Shown: positions 26,815 to 36,753, counted from the stretch's first letter. The stretch is 64,000 nt of DNA from an uncultured Aliivibrio sp. (GCF_946479765.1 NZ_CAMLHO010000011.1:17977-81976), one strand, 5' to 3'. The notes: a model not told the origin generated them from the letters alone. Program-made: numbers and translations.

Positions 26815-28313
26815 TGGCGAATCTGCTATTTCCTGACTCTACCGCTATCTTGCGTTTGCCTTTTACGTTTGCAAAAAGGCATTCCGTTGTTATTGAAGCC
26901 TGCGCTACGGGATGGGTGTTGTATTATGCAATTACCCCATCACCAATGGTGTTGTGTGAAATTCGTCGAGTATGTAAGGCGAGTTTTTCATTAATTCAGC
27001 TAACTAAAGATGAGTTTGATACTAAGGTGACCCAGGTGTATCAGCGTAATTCATCTGAAGCTCAGCAGTTGATGGAAGATATTGGTGCCGATAACGATGA
27101 CTTCTTTTCTTTAGCGGAAGAGTTACCAGATAATGATGATTTATTAGAATCAGAAGACGATGCGCCTATTATTAAATTGATCAATGCCATGCTGGGTGAA
27201 GCGATCAAAGAAGGGGCGTCGGATATTCATATTGAGACGTTTGAAAAAGTATTGTCGATCCGCTTCCGAGTTGATGGTGTATTACGTGAGGTTATCAGCC
27301 CAAGTCGTAAATTAGCGCCACTATTGGTGTCACGTGTAAAAGTGATGTCAAAATTAGACATCGCGGAAAAACGTGTCCCACAAGATGGTCGTATTTCATT
27401 ACGCATTGGTGGTCGAGCGGTCGATGTTCGTGTTTCCACCATGCCTTCTTCTCATGGTGAGCGTGTGGTAATGCGTTTATTGGATAAGAACGCGACACGC
27501 CTAGACTTAAACAGTTTAGGGATGGAAGCTAAGAACCATCAAAACTTTCAACATATTATTAAACGACCTCACGGTATTATTTTGGTTACTGGACCTACAG
27601 GTTCGGGTAAATCAACGACCTTATATGCGGGATTAGGGGAATTAGACAGTACTCAATCCAATATTTTAACGGTTGAGGACCCAATCGAATTTGATATTGA
27701 TGGCATTGGGCAAACGCAAGTAAACCCAAAAGTAGACATGACATTTGCTCGTGGGTTACGTGCCATTCTTCGTCAAGATCCCGATGTGGTAATGATTGGT
27801 GAGATCCGTGATTTAGAAACCGCAGCAATTGCAGTTCAAGCCTCCTTAACGGGTCACTTAGTAATGTCGACACTTCACACCAATACTGCGGTTGGTGCGA
27901 TAACTCGTCTTCGTGATATGGGAATTGAGCCTTTCTTAATTTCCTCTTCTTTATTGGGTGTTCTTGCTCAACGTCTGGTTCGTACCTTATGTAAGGAGTG
28001 TAAAACCCCTTCTCAAGCCGATGACGAGCAGAAAAAACTCTTTTCTTTATCACCATCCGATGATCTCGTGCTCTATAAACCAGTGGGTTGTGAACACTGT
28101 AATGGCAAAGGTTATCGTGGGCGTACCGGCATTCATGAATTACTGGTTGTCACTGAAAAAGTACAAGAACTAATTCATAAAGAAGCAGGCGAACAAGAGA
28201 TCGAAAAAGAAGTGCGTAAGAATACGCGTGGTATTCAGCAAGATGGTTTATTAAAAGTACAACAAGGTATCACTACGTTAGAAGAGGTGATGCGAGTCAC
28301 TCGGGAGGGATAA
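26814..28313 (+). CDS. gspE: Type II secretion ATPase GspE (EpsE)
   Basis: Cytoplasmic hexameric ATPase that powers pseudopilus assembly. 499 residues. N-terminal domain for GspL binding, then Walker [10 protein letters not shown] at about residues 260-268, the Asp box and Walker B region [12 protein letters not shown], the His box [14 protein letters not shown], and a four-cysteine zinc element (CKECKT and [14 protein letters not shown]) near residues 393-435. Starts within the gspD stop and ends directly before gspF, consistent with coupled translation. Confidence 0.97.
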   Translation: MANLLFPDSTAILRLPFTFAKRHSVVIEACATGWVLYYAITPSPMVLCEIRRVCKASFSLIQLTKDEFDTKVTQVYQRNSSEAQQLMEDIGADNDDFFSLAEELPDNDDLLESEDDAPIIKLINAMLGEAIKEGASDIHIETFEKVLSIRFRVDGVLREVISPSRKLAPLLVSRVKVMSKLDIAEKRVPQDGRISLRIGGRAVDVRVSTMPSSHGERVVMRLLDKNATRLDLNSLGMEAKNHQNFQHIIKRPHGIILVTGPTGSGKSTTLYAGLGELDSTQSNILTVEDPIEFDIDGIGQTQVNPKVDMTFARGLRAILRQDPDVVMIGEIRDLETAAIAVQASLTGHLVMSTLHTNTAVGAITRLRDMGIEPFLISSSLLGVLAQRLVRTLCKECKTPSQADDEQKKLFSLSPSDDLVLYKPVGCEHCNGKGYRGRTGIHELLVVTEKVQELIHKEAGEQEIEKEVRKNTRGIQQDGLLKVQQGITTLEEVMRVTREG

Positions 28314-29531
28314 ATGGCAGCATTTGAATACAAAGCCCTCGAAAAAAACGGCAAACAAAAAAAAGGCGTGATGGAAGGTGATAATGCTCGCCAAGTTCGT
28401 CAGCGTCTAAAAGAGCAAGGCCTTATTCCTGTTGAGGTGATTGAAACTAAATCTAAACAAAAGAAAAATGCATCTCAAGGGCTGAGCTTTAATCGTGGCA
28501 TTAGCGTGAATGATTTATCGTTAATTACACGCCAATTAGCAACCTTAGTTCAAGCTGGTATGCCATTAGAAGAGTGTTTAAAAGCGGTCGCAGAGCAAGG
28601 CGAAAAAGCACACATTCGTAATATGATGATGGGCGTTCGTTCAAAAGTGATAGAAGGTTATCCATTAGCTGAAAGCTTTGGTGAATACCCTCATGTGTTT
28701 GATGATTTGTTTTGTTCCATGGTTGCTGCGGGTGAAAAATCGGGTCATTTGGATACGGTATTAAACCGCTTAGCTGATTACGCAGAGAACCGTCAAAAGA
28801 TGCGCAGTAAATTACAACAAGCGATGATTTATCCAATCATGCTGACATTAATTGCGATAGCGGTTATCTCCTTTTTGCTTGCTACTGTGGTTCCTAAAAT
28901 TGTCGATCAGTTTGTGAAAATGGGACAAGGGCTACCAACGGTGACTGAAATATTACTGGCTGCCAGTAATTTTGTTGTTCATTGGGGGCTTTTGGTTGTC
29001 GTTGCTGTTGTGCTGGTGATTGTTGGGGTGAAGTGGTTACTGACTAAGCCGCACTTACGTTTAGCGTGGGATAAAAAAGTATTACGACTTCCTGTTATTG
29101 GTAAAGTGGTTCGTGGTTTAAATACGTCTCGTTTTGCACGTACGCTATCGATCTGTACTTCTAGTGCCATTCCATTATTGGATGGCATGAAAGTCGCAGC
29201 AGACGTAATGAGTAATAAATATTTTAAACAGCAAGTGTTAGAAGCGGCCGATAATGTTCGTGAAGGGGCGAGTTTGCGAATTTCGCTTGAGCAAACAAAG
29301 TTGTTTCCACCAATGATGCTGCATATGATTGCCAGTGGTGAACAAAGTGGTGAGTTAGAGCAAATGTTAACGCGCTCGGCAGATAATCAAGATCGTGATT
29401 TTGAATCGTTAGTGAACATGGCTCTAGGTATTTTTGAACCATTGCTTATTGTTTTTATGGCTGGGATCGTTCTCTTCATTGTTGTTGCGACACTGATGCC
29501 AATTATCGAATTAAACAATTTAGTTGGGTAG
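28314..29531 (+). CDS. gspF: Type II secretion platform protein GspF (EpsF)
   Basis: Polytopic inner-membrane platform protein that links the ATPase to pseudopilin assembly. 405 residues with two repeated GspF domains: the first around residues 70-195 (LITRQLATLVQAGMPLEECL), the second around 270-395 (FARTLSICTSSAIPLLDGM). Membrane helices occur near residues 170-195, 220-242 and 375-400. GGAGGG precedes the ATG, which follows the gspE stop immediately. Confidence 0.96.
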   Translation: MAAFEYKALEKNGKQKKGVMEGDNARQVRQRLKEQGLIPVEVIETKSKQKKNASQGLSFNRGISVNDLSLITRQLATLVQAGMPLEECLKAVAEQGEKAHIRNMMMGVRSKVIEGYPLAESFGEYPHVFDDLFCSMVAAGEKSGHLDTVLNRLADYAENRQKMRSKLQQAMIYPIMLTLIAIAVISFLLATVVPKIVDQFVKMGQGLPTVTEILLAASNFVVHWGLLVVVAVVLVIVGVKWLLTKPHLRLAWDKKVLRLPVIGKVVRGLNTSRFARTLSICTSSAIPLLDGMKVAADVMSNKYFKQQVLEAADNVREGASLRISLEQTKLFPPMMLHMIASGEQSGELEQMLTRSADNQDRDFESLVNMALGIFEPLLIVFMAGIVLFIVVATLMPIIELNNLVG

Positions 29532-29593
29532 CATTTGCTGCTATCTATTTTTGCTTTTATTTATATAGAATTTTTAACGTTAGGAGTTATTCC

Positions 29594-30043
29594 ATGCAAG
29601 TCAATTCAGCTCACCGTAAACAAGGCGGCTTTACTCTTTTAGAAGTTATGGTTGTTATCGTTATTCTTGGTGTGTTAGCGAGCTTAGTTGTTCCAAACTT
29701 ACTGGGTAACAAAGAGAAGGCCGATCAACAAAAAGCGGTCACCGATATAGTGGCACTAGAGAACTCATTAGATATGTACAAGCTAGATAACAGTGTGTAC
29801 CCATCAACAGATCAAGGTTTAGATGCGTTAGTATCGAAACCATCAGCAACACCTGAGCCTCGTAATTACCGTGCTGATGGTTACATTCGTCGTTTACCAA
29901 ATGATCCGTGGGACAACGAATACCAATATCTAAGTCCTGGCGATAACGGCACTATTGATATTTTCTCTCTAGGTGCTGATGGTCAAGAAGGCGGTGAAGG
30001 TGTAAATGCAGATATTGGCAACTGGAACATGCAAGACTTTTAA
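29594..30043 (+). CDS. gspG: Major pseudopilin GspG (EpsG)
   Basis: Main subunit of the type II pseudopilus. 149 residues: a short basic leader ending in KQGG, then the prepilin segment FTLLEVMVVIVILGVLAS with Glu at +5. A peptidase of the PilD type cuts before Phe; that gene is not in this window. The C-terminal calcium-site region includes RLPNDPWDNEYQYLSPGD. AGGAG lies 8 bases ahead of the ATG. Confidence 0.97.
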   Translation: MQVNSAHRKQGGFTLLEVMVVIVILGVLASLVVPNLLGNKEKADQQKAVTDIVALENSLDMYKLDNSVYPSTDQGLDALVSKPSATPEPRNYRADGYIRRLPNDPWDNEYQYLSPGDNGTIDIFSLGADGQEGGEGVNADIGNWNMQDF

Positions 30044-30077
30044 TAAGTCGTAAGCTTATATTTAGATAAGAATAGTG

Positions 30078-30671
30078 ATGAAAATAAAACGTGAGGTTGG
30101 GTTTACCCTAATCGAAATTATGTTGGTGTTGGTGCTGCTGTCGGTGAGTTCGATGGCGGTCATCATGAGTTTACCTGAAAGTAGTGACGATCAACTCGAA
30201 GAACAAGCCTCACGTTTTTATCAGTTAGTACAGCTTCTCAATGAGGATGCTTTACTCAACGGGATGGATTACGGCATCTATTTTAATCAAGAGCGACAAG
30301 AATATCGCTTTATGACATTGAAATCAGATGGTTGGCAGCCTCTTGAGGAAAGTCGCTTTTTTACCGAAGTGAAAATGGAAGATGAGATTACCTTTGAAAT
30401 GGAACTCGGCGGCTCTGCATGGGCAGATGATGACCGCTTATTTGAACCTGGCTCTTTGTTTGATGAAGAGATGTTCGCTGATGTTGAAGAAAAGAAAAAA
30501 CCTAAACCACCCCAAGTAATGGTGTTATCGAGCGGAGAGGTCACGCCATTTTTTATTCGTTTTTTACCTGCTAATGAGCGTGGCAATGTAGATGATAAAA
30601 CGTGGTTAATTAAAGTAGATGAATCCGGTGTGATTACTCTGATCAAGCCAGGGGAAGAGATTGATGAGTAA
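30078..30671 (+). CDS. gspH: Minor pseudopilin GspH (EpsH)
   Basis: Minor pseudopilin near the tip of the pseudopilus. 197 residues from ATG 30078 (an adjacent GTG at 30075 is less likely). The leader ends in EVG and is followed by FTLIEIMLVLVLLSVSS with Glu at +5. The globular domain is rich in acidic residues (DDRLFEPGSLFDEEMFADVE), and is of the length expected for Vibrio EpsH. Its 3' end overlaps gspI by 8 bases. Confidence 0.93.
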   Translation: MKIKREVGFTLIEIMLVLVLLSVSSMAVIMSLPESSDDQLEEQASRFYQLVQLLNEDALLNGMDYGIYFNQERQEYRFMTLKSDGWQPLEESRFFTEVKMEDEITFEMELGGSAWADDDRLFEPGSLFDEEMFADVEEKKKPKPPQVMVLSSGEVTPFFIRFLPANERGNVDDKTWLIKVDESGVITLIKPGEEIDE

Positions 30672-31038
30672 TCGTTCTTATCGTTCATTAAATAAGGGTA
30701 TGACTCTACTTGAGGTGTTGGTTGCTCTGGCTATCTTTGCTACGGCTGCATTGAGCGTACTTCGCTCTGTAACTCAACACATTAATACCCTAAGTTATCT
30801 AGAAGAGAAGACCTTTGCTTCTATGGTGATTGACAATCAAATGGCACTAATGATGTTAGATAAGCCACCAACCTCGACTAAAAAAGGGGAAACCGAATTA
30901 GCGGGTCAAACATGGTATTGGACTATTGCACCAGTGAAAACGACCTCCGATATTTTAAAGTCGGTTGATGTGTCTGTTGCGACAACCAAAGATCAACAAT
31001 CGCCCTTATTAACGGTAAGAACCTATGTTGCGCCGTAG
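30664..31038 (+). CDS. gspI: Minor pseudopilin GspI (EpsI)
   Basis: Minor pseudopilin and tip-complex subunit. 124 residues from ATG 30664, inside the gspH stop region. The prepilin peptidase site is after the Gly of LNKG, followed by MTLLEVLVALAIFATAAL with Glu at +5; the +1 residue Met is common for GspI. Overlaps gspJ by 14 bases. Confidence 0.93.
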   Translation: MSNRSYRSLNKGMTLLEVLVALAIFATAALSVLRSVTQHINTLSYLEEKTFASMVIDNQMALMMLDKPPTSTKKGETELAGQTWYWTIAPVKTTSDILKSVDVSVATTKDQQSPLLTVRTYVAP

Positions 31039-31693
31039 TTCTAATTATCAGAAGTCACGAGGCTTCACGCTTATTGAAGTGATGGTCGCGATCTCAGTAT
31101 TTGCCACCTTAAGTTTTTCTGCCTATCAAGTGCTAAACCAAGTGCAGCGCAGTAATGAGCAATCATTAGAGAAAAGTGAGCGGATTAAAGCCTTACAACG
31201 CAGTTTGGTTTTTTTAGACAATGATTTTCGTCAAATAGTCGCGCGACAATTTAGAACCAATGGAGAAAAAGCGGATGGCAAATTGGTGTCAGCTGATGAG
31301 TACTTATTGGATTCAGAATCGCAAGGCATTTTATTTGTTCGTTTGGGATGGAAAAACCCCCAGCAAGCGTTCCCTCGCGGTGAAATTACCAAAGTAGGTT
31401 ATCGAGTTGTTGAAAATCAACTTGAACGATTATGGTGGCGCTATCCAGATACGCCAGTAGGACAAAAGCCAGTAGTGACGCCATTAATTGATGGTGTTGA
31501 TGAGCTAAAGTTTGAGTTCTATGATGGTAAAAGCTGGCAAAAAAAATGGCAAATTAAAGATCAATTACCGCAAGCAACTAAGGTGATTGTGACGTTTAAA
31601 GATTATGGCGACATTGAACGAATTTATCTTACCTCTGGTTATAAACTGGATCAAAGTACTCAGAATAGTGATGACGTAGAGGGTGATGGTTGA
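31025..31693 (+). CDS. gspJ: Minor pseudopilin GspJ (EpsJ)
   Basis: Minor pseudopilin forming the GspI-J-K tip complex. 222 residues. Leader ends in SRG and is followed by FTLIEVMVAISVFATLSF with Glu at +5. The rest is a beta-rich globular domain (LVSADEYLLDSESQGILF). The start lies within gspI and the stop overlaps the gspK start, so translation is coupled on both sides. Confidence 0.95.
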   Translation: MLRRSSNYQKSRGFTLIEVMVAISVFATLSFSAYQVLNQVQRSNEQSLEKSERIKALQRSLVFLDNDFRQIVARQFRTNGEKADGKLVSADEYLLDSESQGILFVRLGWKNPQQAFPRGEITKVGYRVVENQLERLWWRYPDTPVGQKPVVTPLIDGVDELKFEFYDGKSWQKKWQIKDQLPQATKVIVTFKDYGDIERIYLTSGYKLDQSTQNSDDVEGDG

Positions 31694-32721
31694 GTATGAA
31701 AATCAACACTAAAATACAGAAACAGAAAGGTGTCGCATTAATCGTCGTCTTAATGTTGTTAGCCATAATGGCGACTATTGCAGCGCAAATGTCAGAGCGT
31801 TTATTTATTCAGTTTCACCGTGCCGAAAATCAGATAAATCATCAACAAGCCTATTGGTACACTATTGGTGTTGAAGCGTTAGCAAAAGCAGGAATAGAAG
31901 AAGCATACAAAGATGGTAACACCATCAATCTTAGCCAAATGTGGGCAACAGAAGAAACGACTTACCCACTTGATTATGGTGAAGCACTAGGTAGCGTTAA
32001 AGATAAGCAAGCTTGTTTTAATTTAAATGCACTGAGTAACATAGAGCCAGAGACTGATCCTTCTCAACGTCCATTTTTGGTCAAGGTTTGGATGAATTTA
32101 TTAGAGTCTGTGGAGGTGGATAATTATTTAGCTGAAGTGATTGCCGATTCTAGTTGGGAGTTCATGGATAAAGATGATGTCGTCCGTTCAACGACAGGTG
32201 TTGAAGACAGTACTTATCAATCGTTTAAACCTGCGTATTTAGCACCAAATGGTTGGATTGCTGATGTCAGCGAATTACGAGCTATTAACGGGGTGACGGC
32301 GGATGTATTTACTGCCGTTTCGTCATTGGTATGTGCAATCCCAAGCGCAAATTGGTATTTGAATGTAAATACGTTACAGCCAGAGCAAGCAAAAATATTG
32401 GTGGCTTTATTCTCTCCTAATTTGAGTGACAGTGATGCACAAGAAGTATTAGAGAATCGGCCTTTTGATGGTTGGGCAAGTGTGGATGATTTTTTAGCAG
32501 AATCTGCGATCAGCCAAGTGGATGAAAAAACAATAAAAGAAGCTAAACCGTATTTATCAATAGATAGTCAGTTTTTTGAGTTAGATGCTCAAGTATTAGT
32601 AGAAGATTCGCGCGTACGTGTGCGTTCTTTATTGCATAGTAGTGATAAAAAAGTGGTGAACGTTATCCGTCGCCAATATGGAGGAATGAATGAGCGAACA
32701 TCTGATAATAAGGCTGAATAA
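31690..32721 (+). CDS. gspK: Minor pseudopilin GspK (EpsK)
   Basis: Large pseudopilin that caps the tip complex. 343 residues. It carries the class III-like leader ending in KQKG followed by VALIVVLMLLAIMATIAA; the position +5 residue is not Glu, as is usual for GspK. The large globular insert includes CFNLNALSNIEPE, the conserved GspK segment. The start is taken as TTG 31690, which has GAGGG at ideal spacing; ATG 31696 is the alternative. It overlaps gspL by 32 bases. Confidence 0.93.
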   Translation: MSMKINTKIQKQKGVALIVVLMLLAIMATIAAQMSERLFIQFHRAENQINHQQAYWYTIGVEALAKAGIEEAYKDGNTINLSQMWATEETTYPLDYGEALGSVKDKQACFNLNALSNIEPETDPSQRPFLVKVWMNLLESVEVDNYLAEVIADSSWEFMDKDDVVRSTTGVEDSTYQSFKPAYLAPNGWIADVSELRAINGVTADVFTAVSSLVCAIPSANWYLNVNTLQPEQAKILVALFSPNLSDSDAQEVLENRPFDGWASVDDFLAESAISQVDEKTIKEAKPYLSIDSQFFELDAQVLVEDSRVRVRSLLHSSDKKVVNVIRRQYGGMNERTSDNKAE

Positions 32722-33964
32722 TCAGTCGTCAGATCCCATTCAATGGATAGTCTGGTCACCAGAAAATAAAGCAGTGATTGCATCGGGAGAGTTGAGCTCT
32801 TCTGAAACGTTAGGGTCATTAACTCAGTACAGTGTGCAACGTAGTGTGTTAGTACTGTTACCAAGTAGCGATATATTATTGCGTGAAGTAACGATACCAG
32901 AAGGTGCTGCTCGACAGTTTCAGTCTATGTTGCCTTTTATTATTGAAGATGACTTAGCGCAAGATGTCGATGACTTACACATCGTTATTTTAAAGAAAGA
33001 TAACAAAACAGCTCAAGTAGCGATTGTTGAACATCAAAAAATGGCGAAGTGGATCTCTTTGCTAGCAGATGCAGGTATTCACACTAAACGGTTACTTCCT
33101 GATGTATTGTCGCTGCCTTTTCACCAAGATGGTGTCGCAATGGTTGAACTTAATCAGCAATGGCTATTACGTTATGGTGAATATCAAGGTGCTATCGCGG
33201 AACCTGAATGGCTATCAATGCTCTTAGATGGTTTGGTGGCGCATGCTGTTCAAACGGCTGATGGCATTGTTGTTAAAGAAGAGAAGGAACAAGAAGAAAA
33301 TGATGAGGTCGATGATGTGTCATGTTATGCACTTCATAGCTACTCTCCTTGCTCGATTGAAATTGAAAATACAAAGCATGTTCAAGAGACACCAGAGCTG
33401 GTTATGCAGCTGCTTGCAGAGGGGGCGTTAACGTCTAAAATTAACTTGCTAAATGGTCGCTATCGTCCTCAGTCTTCATGGCGTAAGCATTGGAGAATTT
33501 GGCAGAAAGTAATTTTAGCCTTTGGTTTAGTCATGATCGCTTTTGTTGCTCAACACGTTTCAGAAGTACAAAAGTTGGAACAACATAGCCTTGCGTTACG
33601 CGCTGAAAGTGAGCGTATTTTTAGAGATGTTTTTCCTGGTAAGCGTAAGATCCCAACGATGAGTTATTTAAAATCTCAAATGAAAAATGAAGAAGCACGC
33701 TTACAAGGTGGGTCTGGTGGAGATGATTTATTAGCATGGATGTCGGAGTTGACGCCATATTTAGTAAAAGTACCTCAAGTGAAATTGCAGAGCTTAAAAT
33801 TTGATGGCAAACGCGATGAATTACGCCTACAAGCCAGTGCGTCAGATTTTCCATATTTTGAGCAATTAACGTCAGAGTTAAATACTAAGTTTGATGTTGA
33901 ACAAGGGCAATTAAATAAAAATCAAGACCAAGTGTTTGGTGCGATTATTATTAGGAGAAAATAA
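32690..33964 (+). CDS. gspL: Type II secretion protein GspL (EpsL)
   Basis: Bitopic inner-membrane protein that anchors the GspE ATPase and binds GspM. 424 residues: an actin-like cytoplasmic domain (residues about 1-245), a single membrane helix (about 270-290, VILAFGLVMIAFVAQHV), and a periplasmic ferredoxin-like domain. A charged acidic linker (EEKEQEENDEVDD) near residue 200 may be lineage-specific. GAGGA lies just before the ATG, which sits inside the gspK 3' end. Confidence 0.95.
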   Translation: MSEHLIIRLNNQSSDPIQWIVWSPENKAVIASGELSSSETLGSLTQYSVQRSVLVLLPSSDILLREVTIPEGAARQFQSMLPFIIEDDLAQDVDDLHIVILKKDNKTAQVAIVEHQKMAKWISLLADAGIHTKRLLPDVLSLPFHQDGVAMVELNQQWLLRYGEYQGAIAEPEWLSMLLDGLVAHAVQTADGIVVKEEKEQEENDEVDDVSCYALHSYSPCSIEIENTKHVQETPELVMQLLAEGALTSKINLLNGRYRPQSSWRKHWRIWQKVILAFGLVMIAFVAQHVSEVQKLEQHSLALRAESERIFRDVFPGKRKIPTMSYLKSQMKNEEARLQGGSGGDDLLAWMSELTPYLVKVPQVKLQSLKFDGKRDELRLQASASDFPYFEQLTSELNTKFDVEQGQLNKNQDQVFGAIIIRRK

Positions 33965-34455
33965 TGAAAGCCTTAATGACCTGGTGGCAAAGTATCTCAC
34001 CGCGTGAGCGAGCATTAGTTGGTGGTGGCAGTACAGCATTAGTTATTGCTGCATTATATTGGGGGGGGATTAAGCCGTTAAATGATCGTGCTGAGATTGC
34101 CGAGAACCGAATTAATAGTGAACGAAGCTTGTTAACGTGGGTACAAAAGAAAGCCAATACGATAGTGACATTAAGAGGGGGGACTTCATCGACCTCGCAA
34201 GTGGCAATTCAACCAATGAATCAGGTGATCCCAAGCAGCACTCGTCAATTTAGAATTGAATTGATCCGCATGCAGCCTCGTGGTGAACAAATGCAAGTGT
34301 GGGTTAAACCACTGCCGTTTAATACCTTGGTAAATTGGTTAGCTTACTTACGTGATTCTCAAGGTATTAATGTTCAATTTTTAGATTTAAATAAAACCGA
34401 CACTGAAGGAATGGTGGAAGTGAACCGTCTGCAATTAAGTCGAGAGGCATCATGA
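33964..34455 (+). CDS. gspM: Type II secretion protein GspM (EpsM)
   Basis: Small inner-membrane partner of GspL. 163 residues: a cytoplasmic start MKALMTWWQSISPRERALV, one membrane helix (about residues 20-38) and a periplasmic ferredoxin-like domain with LPFNTLVNWLAYLRDSQG. The start overlaps the gspL stop by one base and the end overlaps gspN by four. Confidence 0.95.
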   Translation: MKALMTWWQSISPRERALVGGGSTALVIAALYWGGIKPLNDRAEIAENRINSERSLLTWVQKKANTIVTLRGGTSSTSQVAIQPMNQVIPSSTRQFRIELIRMQPRGEQMQVWVKPLPFNTLVNWLAYLRDSQGINVQFLDLNKTDTEGMVEVNRLQLSREAS

Positions 34456-35213
34456 AGTTTAAATTATTGATCGCGACGGTATTCTCTACCTTCTTTACCT
34501 TTAGCTCTTTATTACACATTCCTATTCAATGGGTAGTGGATCAAGTACCGACAGTAAGAGGTTTAGAGTTAACGGGATTATCAGGAACACCGTGGAAAGG
34601 GCAAGTAGATTCTCTTTCTTGGCAACGAGTAAATTATGGCCAAGTTCAGTGGCAAATTGATCCATTGGCTATTCTAAAAGGACACGCTGTATTTTCTGTG
34701 CGTTTTGGTCGTGGCAGTGAATTGGAATTACGTGGAAAAGGGATCGTTGGCTACAGTGTTTCAATGGGAGCCTACGCTGAAGATATGGTGGTTTCTTTTC
34801 CTGTATCTAATGTGATGAATCGATTACCAATGGCATTGCCAGTGTCTTTACAAGGACAAGCTGAAGTCAGTATTACGTCTTTCCAACAAGGTCAACCATG
34901 GTGTAAGCAAGCGAGTGGTGAAGTAGTTTGGTCTGGTGGGAAAATTGTTTCACCATTAGGTAATATTGATCCTAAAACCGTGATTGCTGAAGTCACTTGT
35001 GTTGATAACAAAGTTACATTAAGCAGTAAGCAATCATCAGAAGATGTCGTTAGCCAGTTTGATGTAGTATTGAATCCTAACCGCTCTTATCAAGTAAATG
35101 GGTGGATCAAACCTGAGGCAAACTTTCCTTCTAGCTTGAGAAGTCAGCTTAAATGGCTAGGCAAGCCGGATGCAAAAGGGCAATATAAAGTAACTTATTC
35201 AGGACGTCTGTAA
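34452..35213 (+). CDS. gspN: Type II secretion protein GspN (EpsN)
   Basis: Accessory type II secretion protein of uncertain function; not present in all systems. 253 residues with one N-terminal membrane helix (residues about 3-22) and a periplasmic beta-rich domain (LELTGLSGTPWKGQVDSLSW) resembling AsmA-type folds. A Cys pair (PWCKQASG and EVTCVDNK) may form a disulfide. Last gene of the cluster; nudE follows after 9 bases. Confidence 0.93.
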   Translation: MKFKLLIATVFSTFFTFSSLLHIPIQWVVDQVPTVRGLELTGLSGTPWKGQVDSLSWQRVNYGQVQWQIDPLAILKGHAVFSVRFGRGSELELRGKGIVGYSVSMGAYAEDMVVSFPVSNVMNRLPMALPVSLQGQAEVSITSFQQGQPWCKQASGEVVWSGGKIVSPLGNIDPKTVIAEVTCVDNKVTLSSKQSSEDVVSQFDVVLNPNRSYQVNGWIKPEANFPSSLRSQLKWLGKPDAKGQYKVTYSGRL

Positions 35214-35222
35214 GGAAATACA

Positions 35223-35774
35223 ATGGCTAAAAAACAATTGCCGACAATTTTAGATAAACGCGTTGAAGCACAATCAAAGTTGTTTTGTATTGAATCGGTA
35301 GATTTACGCTTTTCTAATGGGGTTGAACGCACCTACGAAAGAATGAAACCGAGTGGACGTCACGCCGTGATGATGGTGCCAGTGACTGAGCAAGGTGATT
35401 TATTGCTCGTTCGAGAGTACGCGGTAGGAACTGAAAGTTATGAACTGGGTTTTCCTAAGGGATTAATCGATCCAGGTGAGACACCTTTAGAGGCCGCAAG
35501 TCGAGAATTGAAAGAAGAAATTGGTTTTGGTGCAGAGACATTAACACCACTAAAAGAGTTGGTGTTAGCGCCATCATATTTCTCAAGTAAGATGACGTTA
35601 TTTGTCGCTCAAGGTTTATATCCTGAACAGCTTGAGGGGGATGAACCTGAGCCGTTAGATATTGTTCGTTGGCCTTTAACGCAAGCGTCAGAGTTATTGC
35701 ATCATCTTGATTTTTCAGAAGCAAGAAGCATCAGTGCGTTATTACTTGCTCAACAATTTTTAGCAAAGGAGTAA
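35223..35774 (+). CDS. nudE: ADP compounds hydrolase NudE (Nudix)
   Basis: Nudix hydrolase that cleaves ADP-ribose, Ap3A, NADH and similar ADP compounds. 183 residues. The Nudix box is visible as GETPLEAASRELKEEIGF with the REL-EE core. The N-terminal domain begins MAKKQLPTILDKRVEAQSKL. AAGG lies before the ATG, nine bases after gspN, so transcription from the secretion operon is likely. cysQ follows after two bases; nudE and cysQ are also neighbours in E. coli relatives. Confidence 0.93.
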   Translation: MAKKQLPTILDKRVEAQSKLFCIESVDLRFSNGVERTYERMKPSGRHAVMMVPVTEQGDLLLVREYAVGTESYELGFPKGLIDPGETPLEAASRELKEEIGFGAETLTPLKELVLAPSYFSSKMTLFVAQGLYPEQLEGDEPEPLDIVRWPLTQASELLHHLDFSEARSISALLLAQQFLAKE

Positions 35775-35779
35775 TATTG

Positions 35780-36598
35780 ATGAACTCTACACTTTCGCAC
35801 CTACTTCCTGAGGTAATCAATATTGCGCGAGCGTCAGGTCAGCTTATTCTCGATATTTATGAGAAAGGTGATTTTGAAGAGTTTACCAAATCGGATGATA
35901 CGCCTGTTACTAGTGCCGATTTAGCAGCTCATAAATTAATTATGGAAAAGTTATCTCAACTAACCCCCGACATTCCAATTTTATCAGAAGAAGATGCTGA
36001 CATCGCACTAGAACAGCGAGAGAAATGGGATCGTTATTGGTTAGTTGATCCATTGGACGGCACACAAGAGTTTATCGCTCGCAGTGGTGATTTTGCGACG
36101 ATTATTGCGCTGGTTGAAAATAATCGTCCTGTCATGGGGGTCGTTTATGGGCCAGTTTCTGGGGTGACGTATTACGCTTATGAAGGCAAAGGTGCATGGA
36201 AAATTCCAGATATGGATGACAGTATTCGTATCAGCACCTTGAAGCATGAAGAAGAAAAACAGCCAATTTCGATAGCAATAAGCCGTCGTCAGGATATCAA
36301 TAATATTACACGTTGCATGAGCGCTGAATGGAATTATGATTTAGTTCCGCTAGGGTCCGCGGCATTAAAAGCCTGTCTTGTTGCAGAAGGTGCGGTGGAT
36401 TGTTATTTACGTTTAGGCCCAACGGGTGAGTGGGATACAGCGGCAACACAATGTATTGTTCAAGAAGCGGGTGGTCGTATTTTATCAACGGAGCTTAAAC
36501 CGCTGTCTTACAATGAAAGAGAGTCATTAGAAAATCCTAATTTTATTGTATTAGGTGATGAAAATTTACCGTGGAATAAAATCCTAACGTGCAAATGA
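35780..36598 (+). CDS. cysQ: 3'(2'),5'-bisphosphate nucleotidase CysQ
   Basis: Magnesium-dependent, lithium-sensitive phosphatase that hydrolyses 3'-phosphoadenosine 5'-phosphate from sulfate assimilation. ATG 35780 follows AAGGAG with 8-base spacing and gives 272 residues. The inositol monophosphatase-family metal motif is WLVDPLDGTQEF, with upstream ILSEEDAD and downstream GEWDTAATQCIVQEAGG. It ends the nudE-cysQ pair. Confidence 0.95.
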   Translation: MNSTLSHLLPEVINIARASGQLILDIYEKGDFEEFTKSDDTPVTSADLAAHKLIMEKLSQLTPDIPILSEEDADIALEQREKWDRYWLVDPLDGTQEFIARSGDFATIIALVENNRPVMGVVYGPVSGVTYYAYEGKGAWKIPDMDDSIRISTLKHEEEKQPISIAISRRQDINNITRCMSAEWNYDLVPLGSAALKACLVAEGAVDCYLRLGPTGEWDTAATQCIVQEAGGRILSTELKPLSYNERESLENPNFIVLGDENLPWNKILTCK

Positions 36599-36714
36599 GA
36601 CCAACCAAAACAATTACTCATTCAAGTTCGTATAATTCGATCCAATCTTGATAAATAGATTATTAAAATTGCTATAATTTGAGGGTGGCACTCGAAAAAA
36701 ATCATTTTTCAGAG

Positions 36715-36748
36715 TACAATCCTTAATCATACTAATTTAGTCAGGTAT
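36715..36748 (+). promoter_or_regulatory. Candidate IscR type-1 site and promoter of nfuA
   Basis: The 25 bases at 36724-36748 match the IscR type-1 consensus at about 19 positions, with the right half AGTCAGGTAT perfect and the left half poor. It sits just after a TACAAT (36715-36720) that could be a -10 and six bases before the nfuA GTG, where bound IscR would block transcription. IscR regulation of nfuA is known in E. coli. Confidence 0.5.
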
Positions 36749-36753
36749 TACTT

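Noticed and set aside
23843..35213. Possibility that the gsp cluster is a type IV pilus or a horizontally acquired island
   Set aside because: Gene order C to N, the secretin, pseudopilins and GspL/M/N are diagnostic of type II secretion, and base composition matches the flanks. A missing gspO (prepilin peptidase) is normal in Vibrionaceae.
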